A stretch of DNA of 63,630 nt. Source: Mucilaginibacter lappiensis (GTDB lineage Bacteria; Bacteroidota; Bacteroidia; Sphingobacteriales; Sphingobacteriaceae). A program made the translations under genes and the position numbers. Shown in pieces: positions 51,293 to 58,937 of the stretch (position 1 is the stretch's first letter; the number at the start of each line of letters is the position of its first letter). Location: positions 1 through 63,630 of the forward strand of contig NZ_FTMG01000008.1 in NCBI RefSeq assembly GCF_900155965.1, read 5' to 3'. A model generated the notes under the pieces. That model searched no databases, was not told the origin of the DNA, and was given only the letters and a program-made list of their open reading frames with translations.

Positions 51293-52858
51293 TTACTCCA
51301 GTCTTTTCTTCGCCAGTTCTTTTGTATACCGTTCTTGCAAAGGTGCTTTAGGATCAGTTATCAGGAATATACAGGTGCCTTTTTCCCGGGCCAGATAATA
51401 TTCAATTTCTCCAAGTTTTTTATAGGAACCTATCATTTTGCCGGCTACAAACTGACGGATGTTCTCCCCGCCGTTATCATCCACATAGATGATGTATTTG
51501 CAGTGAATACTATCCGGTGCCCAAAGCGTAAAACTGCTATTGAGCGATATGGCCCCAGGAAAGTTAAATTGTTTAGCATATTGATTCAACGCGCCTGCTT
51601 CGCCATAATTGTCGGCATAAATAAGGGTTTGTTTTTGCTGTTCGGGAGTTAACTTATTATAAGCTTCGCCTACCTTTTGAGCCAGTTCATCCCAGCCATA
51701 CATATCGGCATAATCCTGAGTTAAAGGATGTTGTTTTTGATCTTCCCAAGTGATCAAAAAATCTGTAGCTGGTATGTTTTTATGTGCAAATCTGAAAAAT
51801 GCCAGGGTATGCTCTATCGAAAATATAGGGAGCAGCATGGGCAGCAAGATCATATTAGGTAACACAAATACCACTATAGTAAGAGTACGGAGCACATAGC
51901 CTTTGGTTTTTAACCATCGTTCAAAACCAAAACCGCCAGCTGCGAATAGCATAGGGTAAGCGCCAAACAGATAATAGTTTTTGCCGTCCATCTCCAGTAA
52001 AAAAATAAATATCAGCACATAAGCGATAGCTAAAAATTGAAAGTTGCGCAGCCTGAAAGAAAATATGAGAAACAGTAAACCGGTGAACCAAACAAAAAGG
52101 GCCACACCATGCACCAGCAATTGCTGCTCAATAAATTCGACAGGTTTAATATAGCTTAGCTGTTCTTTGCGCAGGGTGTTCATGTGCGTTATCAGCGGCC
52201 AGTGATGCTGAATTTGCCAGATGAGGTTTGGCAGGCAAACTAAAAAAGCTACTAAAACTGCACCCAGTATATGCCTGTTGAATAGTAGTTTACGCTGTTT
52301 GCTGATGAGGATGCCGATGATCAGGGCAAATGAGAAAAAGGCCATGGTATACTTGGTTAGCATACCCAGGCCAACGGCCAGGCCTAGCCAGTACAGGTAT
52401 TTAACATCGGTGGTGTTAAGGTATTTGATCAACAGCCAAACTGTTAATACCCACCAGAACTGATCGAACACAACCGGCTGGAAAAGATAGCCGCTTGCCG
52501 CAAATGCAGGCGAAAATATGAGCGCCAGACAGGTGAGGGTAATGGCAAACTTACGCCCGCCAAATTCAACCGTAATGAGGCCGGCAAACCAGACAATGAG
52601 TCCGCTGCAAATAGTTGGGAAAATGCGTGCGGCAAAAAGTGAATGTCCAAAAAGGATGTTGGATGCTTTAGCCACGATGGCAATAAAAGGAGGCACTTCT
52701 TTATAACCCCAATCCAGGTGATCGGCCAAAACCAGGTGCAGTAATTCGTCGCGCTGAAAACCAAAATGACTTATCGCGAATAAATTAAGAACAACTTTTA
52801 TAAATACAAAAATCAGTATGAAATATGTATAGGTTGACCTTCGGTTTTTATATGGCAT
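51293..52858 (-). CDS. ArnT/GT39-like membrane glycosyltransferase
   Basis: 521 residues from ATG 52858 (a TTG at 52885 is unlikely). About 9-10 transmembrane helices. The first periplasmic loop has the GT-C motif GFQRDELLH with acidic residues, followed by DWGYKEVPPF, as in ArnT/PMT-type polyprenol-phosphate sugar transferases (PF13231). A periplasmic C-terminal domain follows. It should transfer a sugar from a lipid carrier to a lipid or protein in the envelope; the acceptor is unknown. Confidence 0.85.
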   Translation of the reverse strand: MPYKNRRSTYTYFILIFVFIKVVLNLFAISHFGFQRDELLHLVLADHLDWGYKEVPPFIAIVAKASNILFGHSLFAARIFPTICSGLIVWFAGLITVEFGGRKFAITLTCLALIFSPAFAASGYLFQPVVFDQFWWVLTVWLLIKYLNTTDVKYLYWLGLAVGLGMLTKYTMAFFSFALIIGILISKQRKLLFNRHILGAVLVAFLVCLPNLIWQIQHHWPLITHMNTLRKEQLSYIKPVEFIEQQLLVHGVALFVWFTGLLFLIFSFRLRNFQFLAIAYVLIFIFLLEMDGKNYYLFGAYPMLFAAGGFGFERWLKTKGYVLRTLTIVVFVLPNMILLPMLLPIFSIEHTLAFFRFAHKNIPATDFLITWEDQKQHPLTQDYADMYGWDELAQKVGEAYNKLTPEQQKQTLIYADNYGEAGALNQYAKQFNFPGAISLNSSFTLWAPDSIHCKYIIYVDDNGGENIRQFVAGKMIGSYKKLGEIEYYLAREKGTCIFLITDPKAPLQERYTKELAKKRLE

Positions 52859-52960
52859 TATTCTGGTAGGTTTTATAAGGCTCAAAGCAGGGGAAAAGCC
52901 AATAGCTAAAGTAACATAACAATTCCTAAAAACAAAAAAGTGAAATGTAACGATTTTGGG

Positions 52961-53052
52961 GAGAAGGTTAAAGGCAAAAGGTCAAAGGCAAAAGGTTTTT
53001 ATAATCAGTAGGTGCAGCTACCTTTTACCCTTTGCCTTTAACCTTTTTCCTC
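52961..53052. repeat. Locus-specific inverted repeat J (word AAGGTTAAAGGCAAAAGG)
   Basis: Left arm 52961-52995 and right arm 53019-53052 share GGTTAAAGGCAAA(A/G)GG(T/G) words in inverted orientation. It ends 7 bp from the murA stop codon. Confidence 0.75.
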
Positions 53053-53058
53053 AAGAAA

Positions 53059-54366
53059 TTATATCCTGGTTATATCAGCGCCAAGAGCTTTCAGACGATC
53101 ATCTATGTGTTGGTAACCGCGTTCAATTTGCTCAATATTATAAATGGTGGATTGACCTTGTGCCGAAAGTGCGGCAATCAGCAGGGCCACCCCGGCACGG
53201 ATATCCGGCGAGGTCATAGAGATACCACGCAGTTGTACTTGTTTATCCAACCCGATAACGGTGGCACGGTGCGGATCACAAAGGATAATCTGCGCGCCCA
53301 TATCCAGCAATTTATCCACGAAGAATAAACGGCTCTCGAACATTTTTTGATGGATCAGCACCGATCCTTTGGCTTGTATAGCCACTACCAGTACAATACT
53401 GATCAGATCGGGTGTAAAGCCGGGCCATGGAGCATCAGCAACGGTCATGATAGATCCGTCGATAAAAGTTTCTATTTCGTAATGATCTTGTGCCGGAATA
53501 TAGATATCATCGCCACGTAGCTCCAGTTTTATACCCAGGCGTTTAAATACGTCTGGTATCATGCCTAGCTCAGGGTATTTTACATCTTTTATAGTGATCT
53601 CTGAACCAGTCATGGCCGCAAGACCGATGAATGAGCCTATCTCGATCATATCCGGCAGCAAACGATGCTCGGTACCGCCAAGATAGTCAACACCTTCAAT
53701 GGTAAGCAGATTGGAGCCTATGCCGCTTATTTTGGCGCCCATGCGGTTCAGCATTTTGCAAAGCTGCTGCAGGTAGGGCTCGCAAGCCGCGTTATAAATG
53801 GTAGTAACCCCTTTAGCTAAAACAGCAGCCATTACAATATTGGCCGTCCCGGTTACAGAAGCTTCATCCAGCAGGATATAGGTGCCTTTCAGGTTTGAAG
53901 CGTCGACATTAAAAAAGCCATCGGCAGGGTTGTAATTGAATTGTGCGCCCAGTTTTTCGAAACCCAGGAAGTGGGTATCCAAACGCCTGCGGCCAATTTT
54001 ATCGCCACCCGGTTTGGGGATGGATGCTTTGCCAAAACGGGCCAGCAGGGGGCCTACGATCATGATCGATCCGCGAAGGCCACCCCCTTTAGATTTAAAG
54101 GTTTCTGACTGGAAAAAATCCTGATCAATATCCCTGGCTATAAAAGTATAAGTATCTGCTGCGGTTTTCTCCACAATAACGCCCATGTCGCCCAGCAGCT
54201 CTATCAGTTTATTTACATCTTTTATATCAGGTATATTGCTGATGGTAACTTTCTGGTCGGTCAGCAATACCGCCGAAATTACCTGTAAAGCCTCATTTTT
54301 TGCTCCCTGCGGAGTAATCTCGCCCTTTAGCGGTTTCCCGCCGTTTATCACAAATGCGTTAGTCAT
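53059..54366 (-). CDS. murA: UDP-N-acetylglucosamine 1-carboxyvinyltransferase with Asp at the fosfomycin site
   Basis: 435 residues. First committed step of peptidoglycan synthesis: transfer of enolpyruvate from PEP to UDP-GlcNAc. The active-site Lys-Asn pair is in PQGAKNEAL (K23/N24), GRRRLDTH and the inner repeats of the EPSP-synthase fold are normal. The catalytic loop reads KPGGDKIG with Asp122 at the position of E. coli Cys115. Asp at this place keeps activity but prevents alkylation by fosfomycin. DUF4290 lies upstream on the same strand. Confidence 0.95.
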   Translation of the reverse strand: MTNAFVINGGKPLKGEITPQGAKNEALQVISAVLLTDQKVTISNIPDIKDVNKLIELLGDMGVIVEKTAADTYTFIARDIDQDFFQSETFKSKGGGLRGSIMIVGPLLARFGKASIPKPGGDKIGRRRLDTHFLGFEKLGAQFNYNPADGFFNVDASNLKGTYILLDEASVTGTANIVMAAVLAKGVTTIYNAACEPYLQQLCKMLNRMGAKISGIGSNLLTIEGVDYLGGTEHRLLPDMIEIGSFIGLAAMTGSEITIKDVKYPELGMIPDVFKRLGIKLELRGDDIYIPAQDHYEIETFIDGSIMTVADAPWPGFTPDLISIVLVVAIQAKGSVLIHQKMFESRLFFVDKLLDMGAQIILCDPHRATVIGLDKQVQLRGISMTSPDIRAGVALLIAALSAQGQSTIYNIEQIERGYQHIDDRLKALGADITRI

Positions 54367-54404
54367 AGGAGTTTATAATTGATGGATCATGATTCGTTTT
54401 TGCA

Positions 54405-54412
54405 CAAACTTA
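54405..54412 (-). promoter_or_regulatory. -7 promoter element of murA
   Basis: On the minus strand TAAGTTTG fits TAnnTTTG, 38 nt before the murA start; the -33 element is unclear. Confidence 0.4.
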
Positions 54413-54466
54413 ATTTAGTAAAATAAGTATGCTATTTCAGGGCAAAGATTATAAAATTTCCTGACT

Positions 54467-54673
54467 GTTCATGGGTTCAATTGTTCATTAGTTCATTGGT
54501 TTTATGCGTTTGTTGGATAGGTGTTAATAGGAATGAAATTCATATCAAAAAGCCCGGTTACCTTTTCAAGATAGCCGGGCTTTTTGATATGACATTAGCA
54601 GTTTGTATGTACCATTGATGTACTTTAACAGTAAGACACCAATGAACTAATGAACAATTGAACCTATGAACTA
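54467..54673. repeat. Locus-specific inverted repeat K (word GTTCATTAGTTCATTGG)
   Basis: Left arm 54467-54500 and right arm 54638-54671 match at 33 of 34 positions. A terminator sits between them, and the right arm overlaps the DUF4290 stop codon. Confidence 0.88.
54542..54590. terminator. Bidirectional intrinsic terminator
   Basis: A stem of about 18 bp, ATATCAAAAAGCCCGG (54542-54557) with its complement ending at 54590, one G:T pair, T tract in the stem. It serves DUF4290. Confidence 0.85.
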
Positions 54674-55411
54674 ATATTTCTTAGCGCCACCGTTGTTACG
54701 GTTGCGATTGTTTTGGTTGTTATTATTGTTGCTGCGGTTGTTTTGATTGTTGTTCTGGTTGCTGCGCCCGCGGTTGTTTTGATTGTTGTTCTGATTGCGG
54801 CCACGATTATTCTGGTTGTTGTTGCTGTTATTTTGGATAGGGCGAAACTCAACACGGTTAAGGTTGATGTTTTCTTCCAGTTTCAGCGTACCACCCGATA
54901 AGGCGTACAAGTCGGCCAGGATACTTTCATCAGAAACAGAATCTTTGTTCCATTGCACGTAGGCCATTTTCATGAAATTGGCTATCGCTTGTACCATATG
55001 GCGTTTACGATCGGCATCATCAATGCTTTTAGCTTTTTCGATCATCAGCTCAATGGTTTTGCCATAGTGCTTGTATTTGATGCGCTGGTGCGGATATCTT
55101 AAAGGCTGTGGTTTAAGATGTATGGCCTCTGGCGATGGTTTTGGGTATGGGGAGTCTACATCAATCTTATAATCTGATATAATATGCAGGTGATCCCAAA
55201 GCTTATGCTTAAAATCGGCCACATCACGCAGGTGCGGGTTTAAAAAACCCATCAGGTCAATTACTACTTGCGCGTAGCGGTTACGTTCTTCTTTAGTGGG
55301 CAACGCAACAATGTATTTAACCATGTTTTGTACGTTGCGGCCATATTCAGACAGGATAAGTTTATTCCTGGTTGAGTTATAGTCAAATTCAGGCGTGTTT
55401 TGTTGAGCCAT
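54671..55411 (-). CDS. DUF4290 domain protein with Asn/Arg-rich tail
   Basis: 246 residues. The first 185 residues are the helical DUF4290 domain (YNSTRNKLILSEYGRNVQ, DLMGFLNPHLRDVADFKHK, HLHIISDYKIDVDSPYP). The last 60 residues are almost only Asn, Gln, Arg and Gly in NNQNNRGR-type repeats, a low-complexity, probably disordered segment with RG motifs that could bind RNA or phase-separate. DUF4290 next to murA is a pattern I recall from other Bacteroidota. The function is unknown. Confidence 0.88.
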   Translation of the reverse strand: MAQQNTPEFDYNSTRNKLILSEYGRNVQNMVKYIVALPTKEERNRYAQVVIDLMGFLNPHLRDVADFKHKLWDHLHIISDYKIDVDSPYPKPSPEAIHLKPQPLRYPHQRIKYKHYGKTIELMIEKAKSIDDADRKRHMVQAIANFMKMAYVQWNKDSVSDESILADLYALSGGTLKLEENINLNRVEFRPIQNNSNNNQNNRGRNQNNNQNNRGRSNQNNNQNNRSNNNNNQNNRNRNNGGAKKY

Positions 55412-55605
55412 GTGTATGCTGTTGTAATGTTATTATTAAGAAGGTTTTAAATTTAGCCAGACAAATGCCCGTGAATTTGGGATATGAGGCTAAAATTGAA
55501 TTGTTACTAATATTGTAGTAACGCAAATATAATGTAATAGTATCAATGTGCAAATTATTAGGCTAAAATGTTACTTTAGGCAATCATAAATATAAAGTCT
55601 ACATC

Positions 55606-56715
55606 GTGAAAAACAAAATAATCATTACCCATATCGATATATACCGCTTCAGCATCCCTATGGAACCCTTTACTATTGCTACGGGGACGCTGGATCATGC
55701 CCAGAACGTTTTTATCCGTGTACATACCGATGCCGGTTTTTATGGCGTTGGGGAGTGTTCGGCTTTCCCCATGATTGTAGGCGAAACACAGGATACCTGC
55801 CTGGTAATGGCCCGGGAGTTTGCCAAATTGTGGAGAGGTCATGACGCCCTGGATATACCGGCCCGGATGCAGCAACTGCATAATTTTACAGCTGGCAATA
55901 CTACCATTAAAAGCGCCTTTGATATTGCCTTGTTTGATATTGCAGCCAAAAACGCGGATGTACCCTTATATCGCTTACTAGGCGGAGAACGGTGTGAAGT
56001 GGAATCGGACATTACCATTGGTATAGCCGGTCCGCATATGATGGCCCTTAAGGCTCTTGATTTTAAAGCGACCGGAGCCACCATACTGAAAGTGAAGCTG
56101 GGAAAAAATGCTGTTGAAGATGTGGAACGTATCAGGCAGATACGTGAAGCCGTGGGCGGTGTTATCAAAATACGCATTGATGCCAACCAGGGCTGGAGTT
56201 TTGATGATGCCGTGTTTGCCCTGCAAGCCATAGGGCAATATGATATTGAATTTTGCGAACAGCCGATGCGCACCTGGTACGACGACCGTTTGCCGCAACT
56301 GATGCAGCTATCGCCCGTGAAGATCATGGCAGATGAAAGCGTATACAACCATCATGATGCCCGTAAACAGATCAACAGTGGCTCCTGTCATTATATCAAT
56401 ATCAAAATGGCCAAATCGGGTGGAATATTGGAAGCTAAACAGATACATGATGAAGCTGCCTCCAAAGGTATTGCCTGTATGATGGGCGGCATGCTGGAAA
56501 GCCGTATCGCTCTAAGCGCTAAACTGCACTTTGTATACGCTAGTCCTAATATTCAGTTTTATGATATGGATACCTGTATGCTGGGGCACCTGGAAGATCC
56601 CTGCATTGGCGGTGTAAATTATGAAGGTTATCAGTTAAGTATCGGTGACGAACCCGGGATAGGTGCTGATGCTAATGAGGCTTTTTTGGCCCATTGTGAG
56701 CATTTTAAGATTTAG
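55606..56715 (+). CDS. Dipeptide epimerase (enolase superfamily)
   Basis: 369 residues starting at GTG 55606; the next ATG is well inside the fold. Enolase-superfamily residues: K162-x-K164 in ILKVKLG, Asp in RIDANQGW, Glu in CEQP, Asp in ADES, and Lys267 in NIKMAKSGG. The MLE-subgroup motif arrangement fits L-Ala-D/L-Glu epimerase or a related dipeptide epimerase, acting on murein peptides or other dipeptides. Specificity cannot be settled from the sequence alone. Confidence 0.88.
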   Translation: MKNKIIITHIDIYRFSIPMEPFTIATGTLDHAQNVFIRVHTDAGFYGVGECSAFPMIVGETQDTCLVMAREFAKLWRGHDALDIPARMQQLHNFTAGNTTIKSAFDIALFDIAAKNADVPLYRLLGGERCEVESDITIGIAGPHMMALKALDFKATGATILKVKLGKNAVEDVERIRQIREAVGGVIKIRIDANQGWSFDDAVFALQAIGQYDIEFCEQPMRTWYDDRLPQLMQLSPVKIMADESVYNHHDARKQINSGSCHYINIKMAKSGGILEAKQIHDEAASKGIACMMGGMLESRIALSAKLHFVYASPNIQFYDMDTCMLGHLEDPCIGGVNYEGYQLSIGDEPGIGADANEAFLAHCEHFKI

Positions 56716-56758
56716 GTAATGGGGGCGCGGCGTTTGCCGACAGCCCCATCGTGTGGTT

Positions 56759-56884
56759 TTATAACAAAGGCTTGCGCTTAAACCGGTTGGTGCTTTTTGC
56801 AGTCGCGGTTTTTTCGGCTTTAGTGTTTTTAACTTCCCTTACGTCCTTTACAGTTTCACCTTTTGATTTTTCCTTAGTTTCCAT
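56759..56884 (-). CDS. Possible small Lys-rich protein (41 residues)
   Basis: An ORF of 41 residues (METKEKSKGETVKDVREVKN followed by a Lys/Thr-rich part ending RFKRKPLL), strongly basic. A hairpin with the ATGGGG...CCCCAT ends follows it. There is no known domain and it may be spurious, but it is codon-plausible and fills most of the gap between the epimerase gene and the NrtR-type regulator gene. A longer plus-strand frame over it looks non-coding. Confidence 0.4.
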   Translation of the reverse strand: METKEKSKGETVKDVREVKNTKAEKTATAKSTNRFKRKPLL

Positions 56885-57002
56885 AATAGTATGTTTTATA
56901 TATATGAATAATACTCGCTATCAGGTGCTTTTGTTTTACGTAAATATAAGGAAATGTGTCATATTATTGTATTTATTTAATGTGAATAAAATGTTGTCAT
57001 AT

Positions 57003-57779
57003 CTACGTCAATGTTGTGCCGGTTTCCAGAGCCTTAGTGTATTTTTTCAAATCAAATTTGTATAAAAAAGGCGCCCGGTGAGGCCCGATATTCCGCTTCT
57101 CGTTCAATTTTTTAATCAACCCCAAAAACACCAGTTTTTTTGGAAAGTTTCGGATGTCGAGTTTTTTACCCAACAGGGTCTCATAAACCGCGTGTATCTC
57201 GGTCAAAGTAAACTTGGCTGGCAGTAGTTTTTCGGCGATAGGATAGTAATACAGCTGCGTGCGCAGGGTGTGAAGGGCATCTTTAACCATCTGGTCGTGA
57301 TCATATAACAGGGGGGGGATCTCATCTATATTGAACCAATCGCAAGAATCGGAGAGCAAACCGGCCTTTGGTGTAACCAGTGAAAAATCAGTAAGTGCGT
57401 AATAACCTACAGAAATGGTTTGGTCTATGAGCCAGCTATCTTTAATATAGGGTAAGCCGATTTCTTTTGAGAATTTTTCGAAATCAAGCTCGCTCCATTT
57501 GATGCGGTCGGGATCGCCAAAGGTTTTGTATTGCTTTAGATAAAGATCCGTCAGACTGGTGCTTTCGGCCACAATGCGGTTGGCCGCCTTATCCAGCGTT
57601 TCTGTACGTTTAATATATCCCCCCGGCAGGCAATAGCCTCCCAACGCTTTATAGCCAGATAATAATATTTTTAACTGGTGATCGTGGTATCCGAATATAG
57701 CAGCATCAATAGATATATGCGGCATATAATGTTTATGCCCGTTGATGATAAAATCCTGTAGTTCACTGATGCTGTTCAT
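57003..57779 (-). CDS. NrtR-type transcriptional regulator (Nudix-like sensor plus winged helix)
   Basis: 258 residues. The N-terminal 150 residues have a Nudix fold (ISIDAAIFGYHDHQLKILL, GGYCLPGGYIKRTETLDKAA), but the Nudix box is degenerate (NRIVAEST in place of REVxEE), so it should bind and not hydrolyse a nucleotide-sugar-like ligand. The C-terminal segment FTLTEIHAVYETLLGKKLDIRNF is a winged helix. It is divergent from the sugar oxidation operon and is the likely regulator acting on the twin palindromes between them. Confidence 0.9.
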   Translation of the reverse strand: MNSISELQDFIINGHKHYMPHISIDAAIFGYHDHQLKILLSGYKALGGYCLPGGYIKRTETLDKAANRIVAESTSLTDLYLKQYKTFGDPDRIKWSELDFEKFSKEIGLPYIKDSWLIDQTISVGYYALTDFSLVTPKAGLLSDSCDWFNIDEIPPLLYDHDQMVKDALHTLRTQLYYYPIAEKLLPAKFTLTEIHAVYETLLGKKLDIRNFPKKLVFLGLIKKLNEKRNIGPHRAPFLYKFDLKKYTKALETGTTLT

Positions 57780-57828
57780 ATCGCTTAAAGTACGTCAAAA
57801 TCGGCTTAAAATTAAAACTAATAAAATT

Positions 57829-57895
57829 CTATTTGGTAAAATTTGCAAAATAGAAATTAAGCCATAACTTTATTGTGTAAAATTTACCAAATAGA
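57829..57895. promoter_or_regulatory. Twin palindromic operators between NrtR-type regulator and operon
   Basis: Two sites inverted to each other: CTATTTGGTAAA-ATTTGC (from 57829) and GTAAAATTT-ACCAAATAG (57878-57894). Cores GTAAAATTTGC (57836-57846) and GTAAAATTTAC (57878-57888, a perfect palindrome) are centred 42 bp apart, four helical turns. They overlap the likely promoter below and are the best candidate operators. Confidence 0.65.
57842..57872 (+). promoter_or_regulatory. Promoter of the sugar oxidation operon
   Basis: -33 TTTG (57842-57845), 19-bp spacer and -7 TAACTTTA (57865-57872, one base off TAnnTTTG). Operator 1 covers the -33 and operator 2 lies at the start site, a layout for repression. 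Confidence 0.5.
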
Positions 57896-57920
57896 AACCT
57901 CCTTTTACCACTAATCGCTT

Positions 57921-58925
57921 ATGACCTTAAACAGAAGAGATTTTATTACCCGTACCGCGATGGGTGCGGCGGGAATTGGCCTAGCTACCGCTATCCCCGA
58001 CTTTTTGTATGCTAAAGCAGAAAACCCCAGCAAGGATCTGTTTTTTAAGCTGGCTTTATCGCAGTTTTCGCTGGCGAGTCAGTTCTGGAGTAAAAAGCTC
58101 GATCCGCTTGATTTTCCGATGAAAACAAAAACAGCCTTTGGTATTGAAGGATTGGATTACTGCTCCATGTTTTTTGCCGACAAAGCAAAGGATACCAAGT
58201 TTTTGAATGAATTGAAAAAACGGTCGGCCGATAATGGCTGCTACAATCTGCGCATTATGGTGGATGGGGAAGGGGTACTGGGGAATCTGGATGTTGCCGA
58301 ACGGACAAAAGCTATAGAAAATCACTATAAATGGATAGATGCTGCCGCTTTACTGGGTTGTCCCATGATCAGGGTAAATGTAGAAGGTGACGGTAATCCC
58401 GAAGAAGTAGCCAAAGCTGCCGAAGATAGCTTGGCTAAACTGATAGCCTATGGAAGCAAAAGTAAGATAGATGTAATTGTAGAGAACCATGTAGGTATCT
58501 CCTGCAACGGCGCCTGGCTGGCTGGAGTGATGAAAAGCCTGAATAATAAACATTGCGGCACCCTGGCCGATTTTGGTAATTTCTGCATCAACCGCACCAA
58601 ACCCGAGGCGCAAACCATTGATGCCTACATGAAAACCAAATGTCTGGAAGAGTATGACCGCTATAAAGGCATTACAGAGTTGATACCCTACGCCAAAGGG
58701 GTACACGCTAAAAGCCATACGTTTGACGCCGCCGGTAATGATACCGAGACCGATTTTTATAAGATGTTCGGCATTATTAAAAAATCGGGTTTTAATGGCT
58801 GGGTGAGTATTGAATATGAAGGCGGTTTGTTTAAAATGTATGCTCCTCAAAGCAACTACCTGGGTGATGATGCAGGTGTGCTGGCTACCAAAAAATTAGT
58901 TGAAAAGGCCGGTAAAGCCGCTTAA
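57921..58925 (+). CDS. Sugar phosphate isomerase/epimerase (TIM barrel), Tat-exported
   Basis: 334 residues. A twin-arginine signal (NRRDFITRTAMGAAGIGLA) directs folded export. The body is an AP-endonuclease-2-like TIM barrel (xylose isomerase-like). Metal ligand candidates are Glu in VIVENH, Asp in LADFGNF, His in VHAKSH and Glu in VSIEYEGG. It is first in the operon with the GMC oxidoreductase. Related proteins epimerise or isomerise sugars or cleave 3-keto-glycosides; here a role on an oxidised glycoside is inferred from the neighbours. Confidence 0.88.
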   Translation: MTLNRRDFITRTAMGAAGIGLATAIPDFLYAKAENPSKDLFFKLALSQFSLASQFWSKKLDPLDFPMKTKTAFGIEGLDYCSMFFADKAKDTKFLNELKKRSADNGCYNLRIMVDGEGVLGNLDVAERTKAIENHYKWIDAAALLGCPMIRVNVEGDGNPEEVAKAAEDSLAKLIAYGSKSKIDVIVENHVGISCNGAWLAGVMKSLNNKHCGTLADFGNFCINRTKPEAQTIDAYMKTKCLEEYDRYKGITELIPYAKGVHAKSHTFDAAGNDTETDFYKMFGIIKKSGFNGWVSIEYEGGLFKMYAPQSNYLGDDAGVLATKKLVEKAGKAA

Positions 58926-58937
58926 CCCCATCCCAAT

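Noticed and set aside
54664..54901. Ile/Thr- and Val-rich ORFs opposite the DUF4290 tail
   Set aside because: They are frame shadows of the Asn-rich repeats.
56751..57065. Plus-strand ORF of 104 residues with hydrophobic N-terminus
   Set aside because: It overlaps the end of the NrtR-type gene on the opposite strand and the Lys-rich minus-strand ORF; composition looks like antisense of Lys codons.
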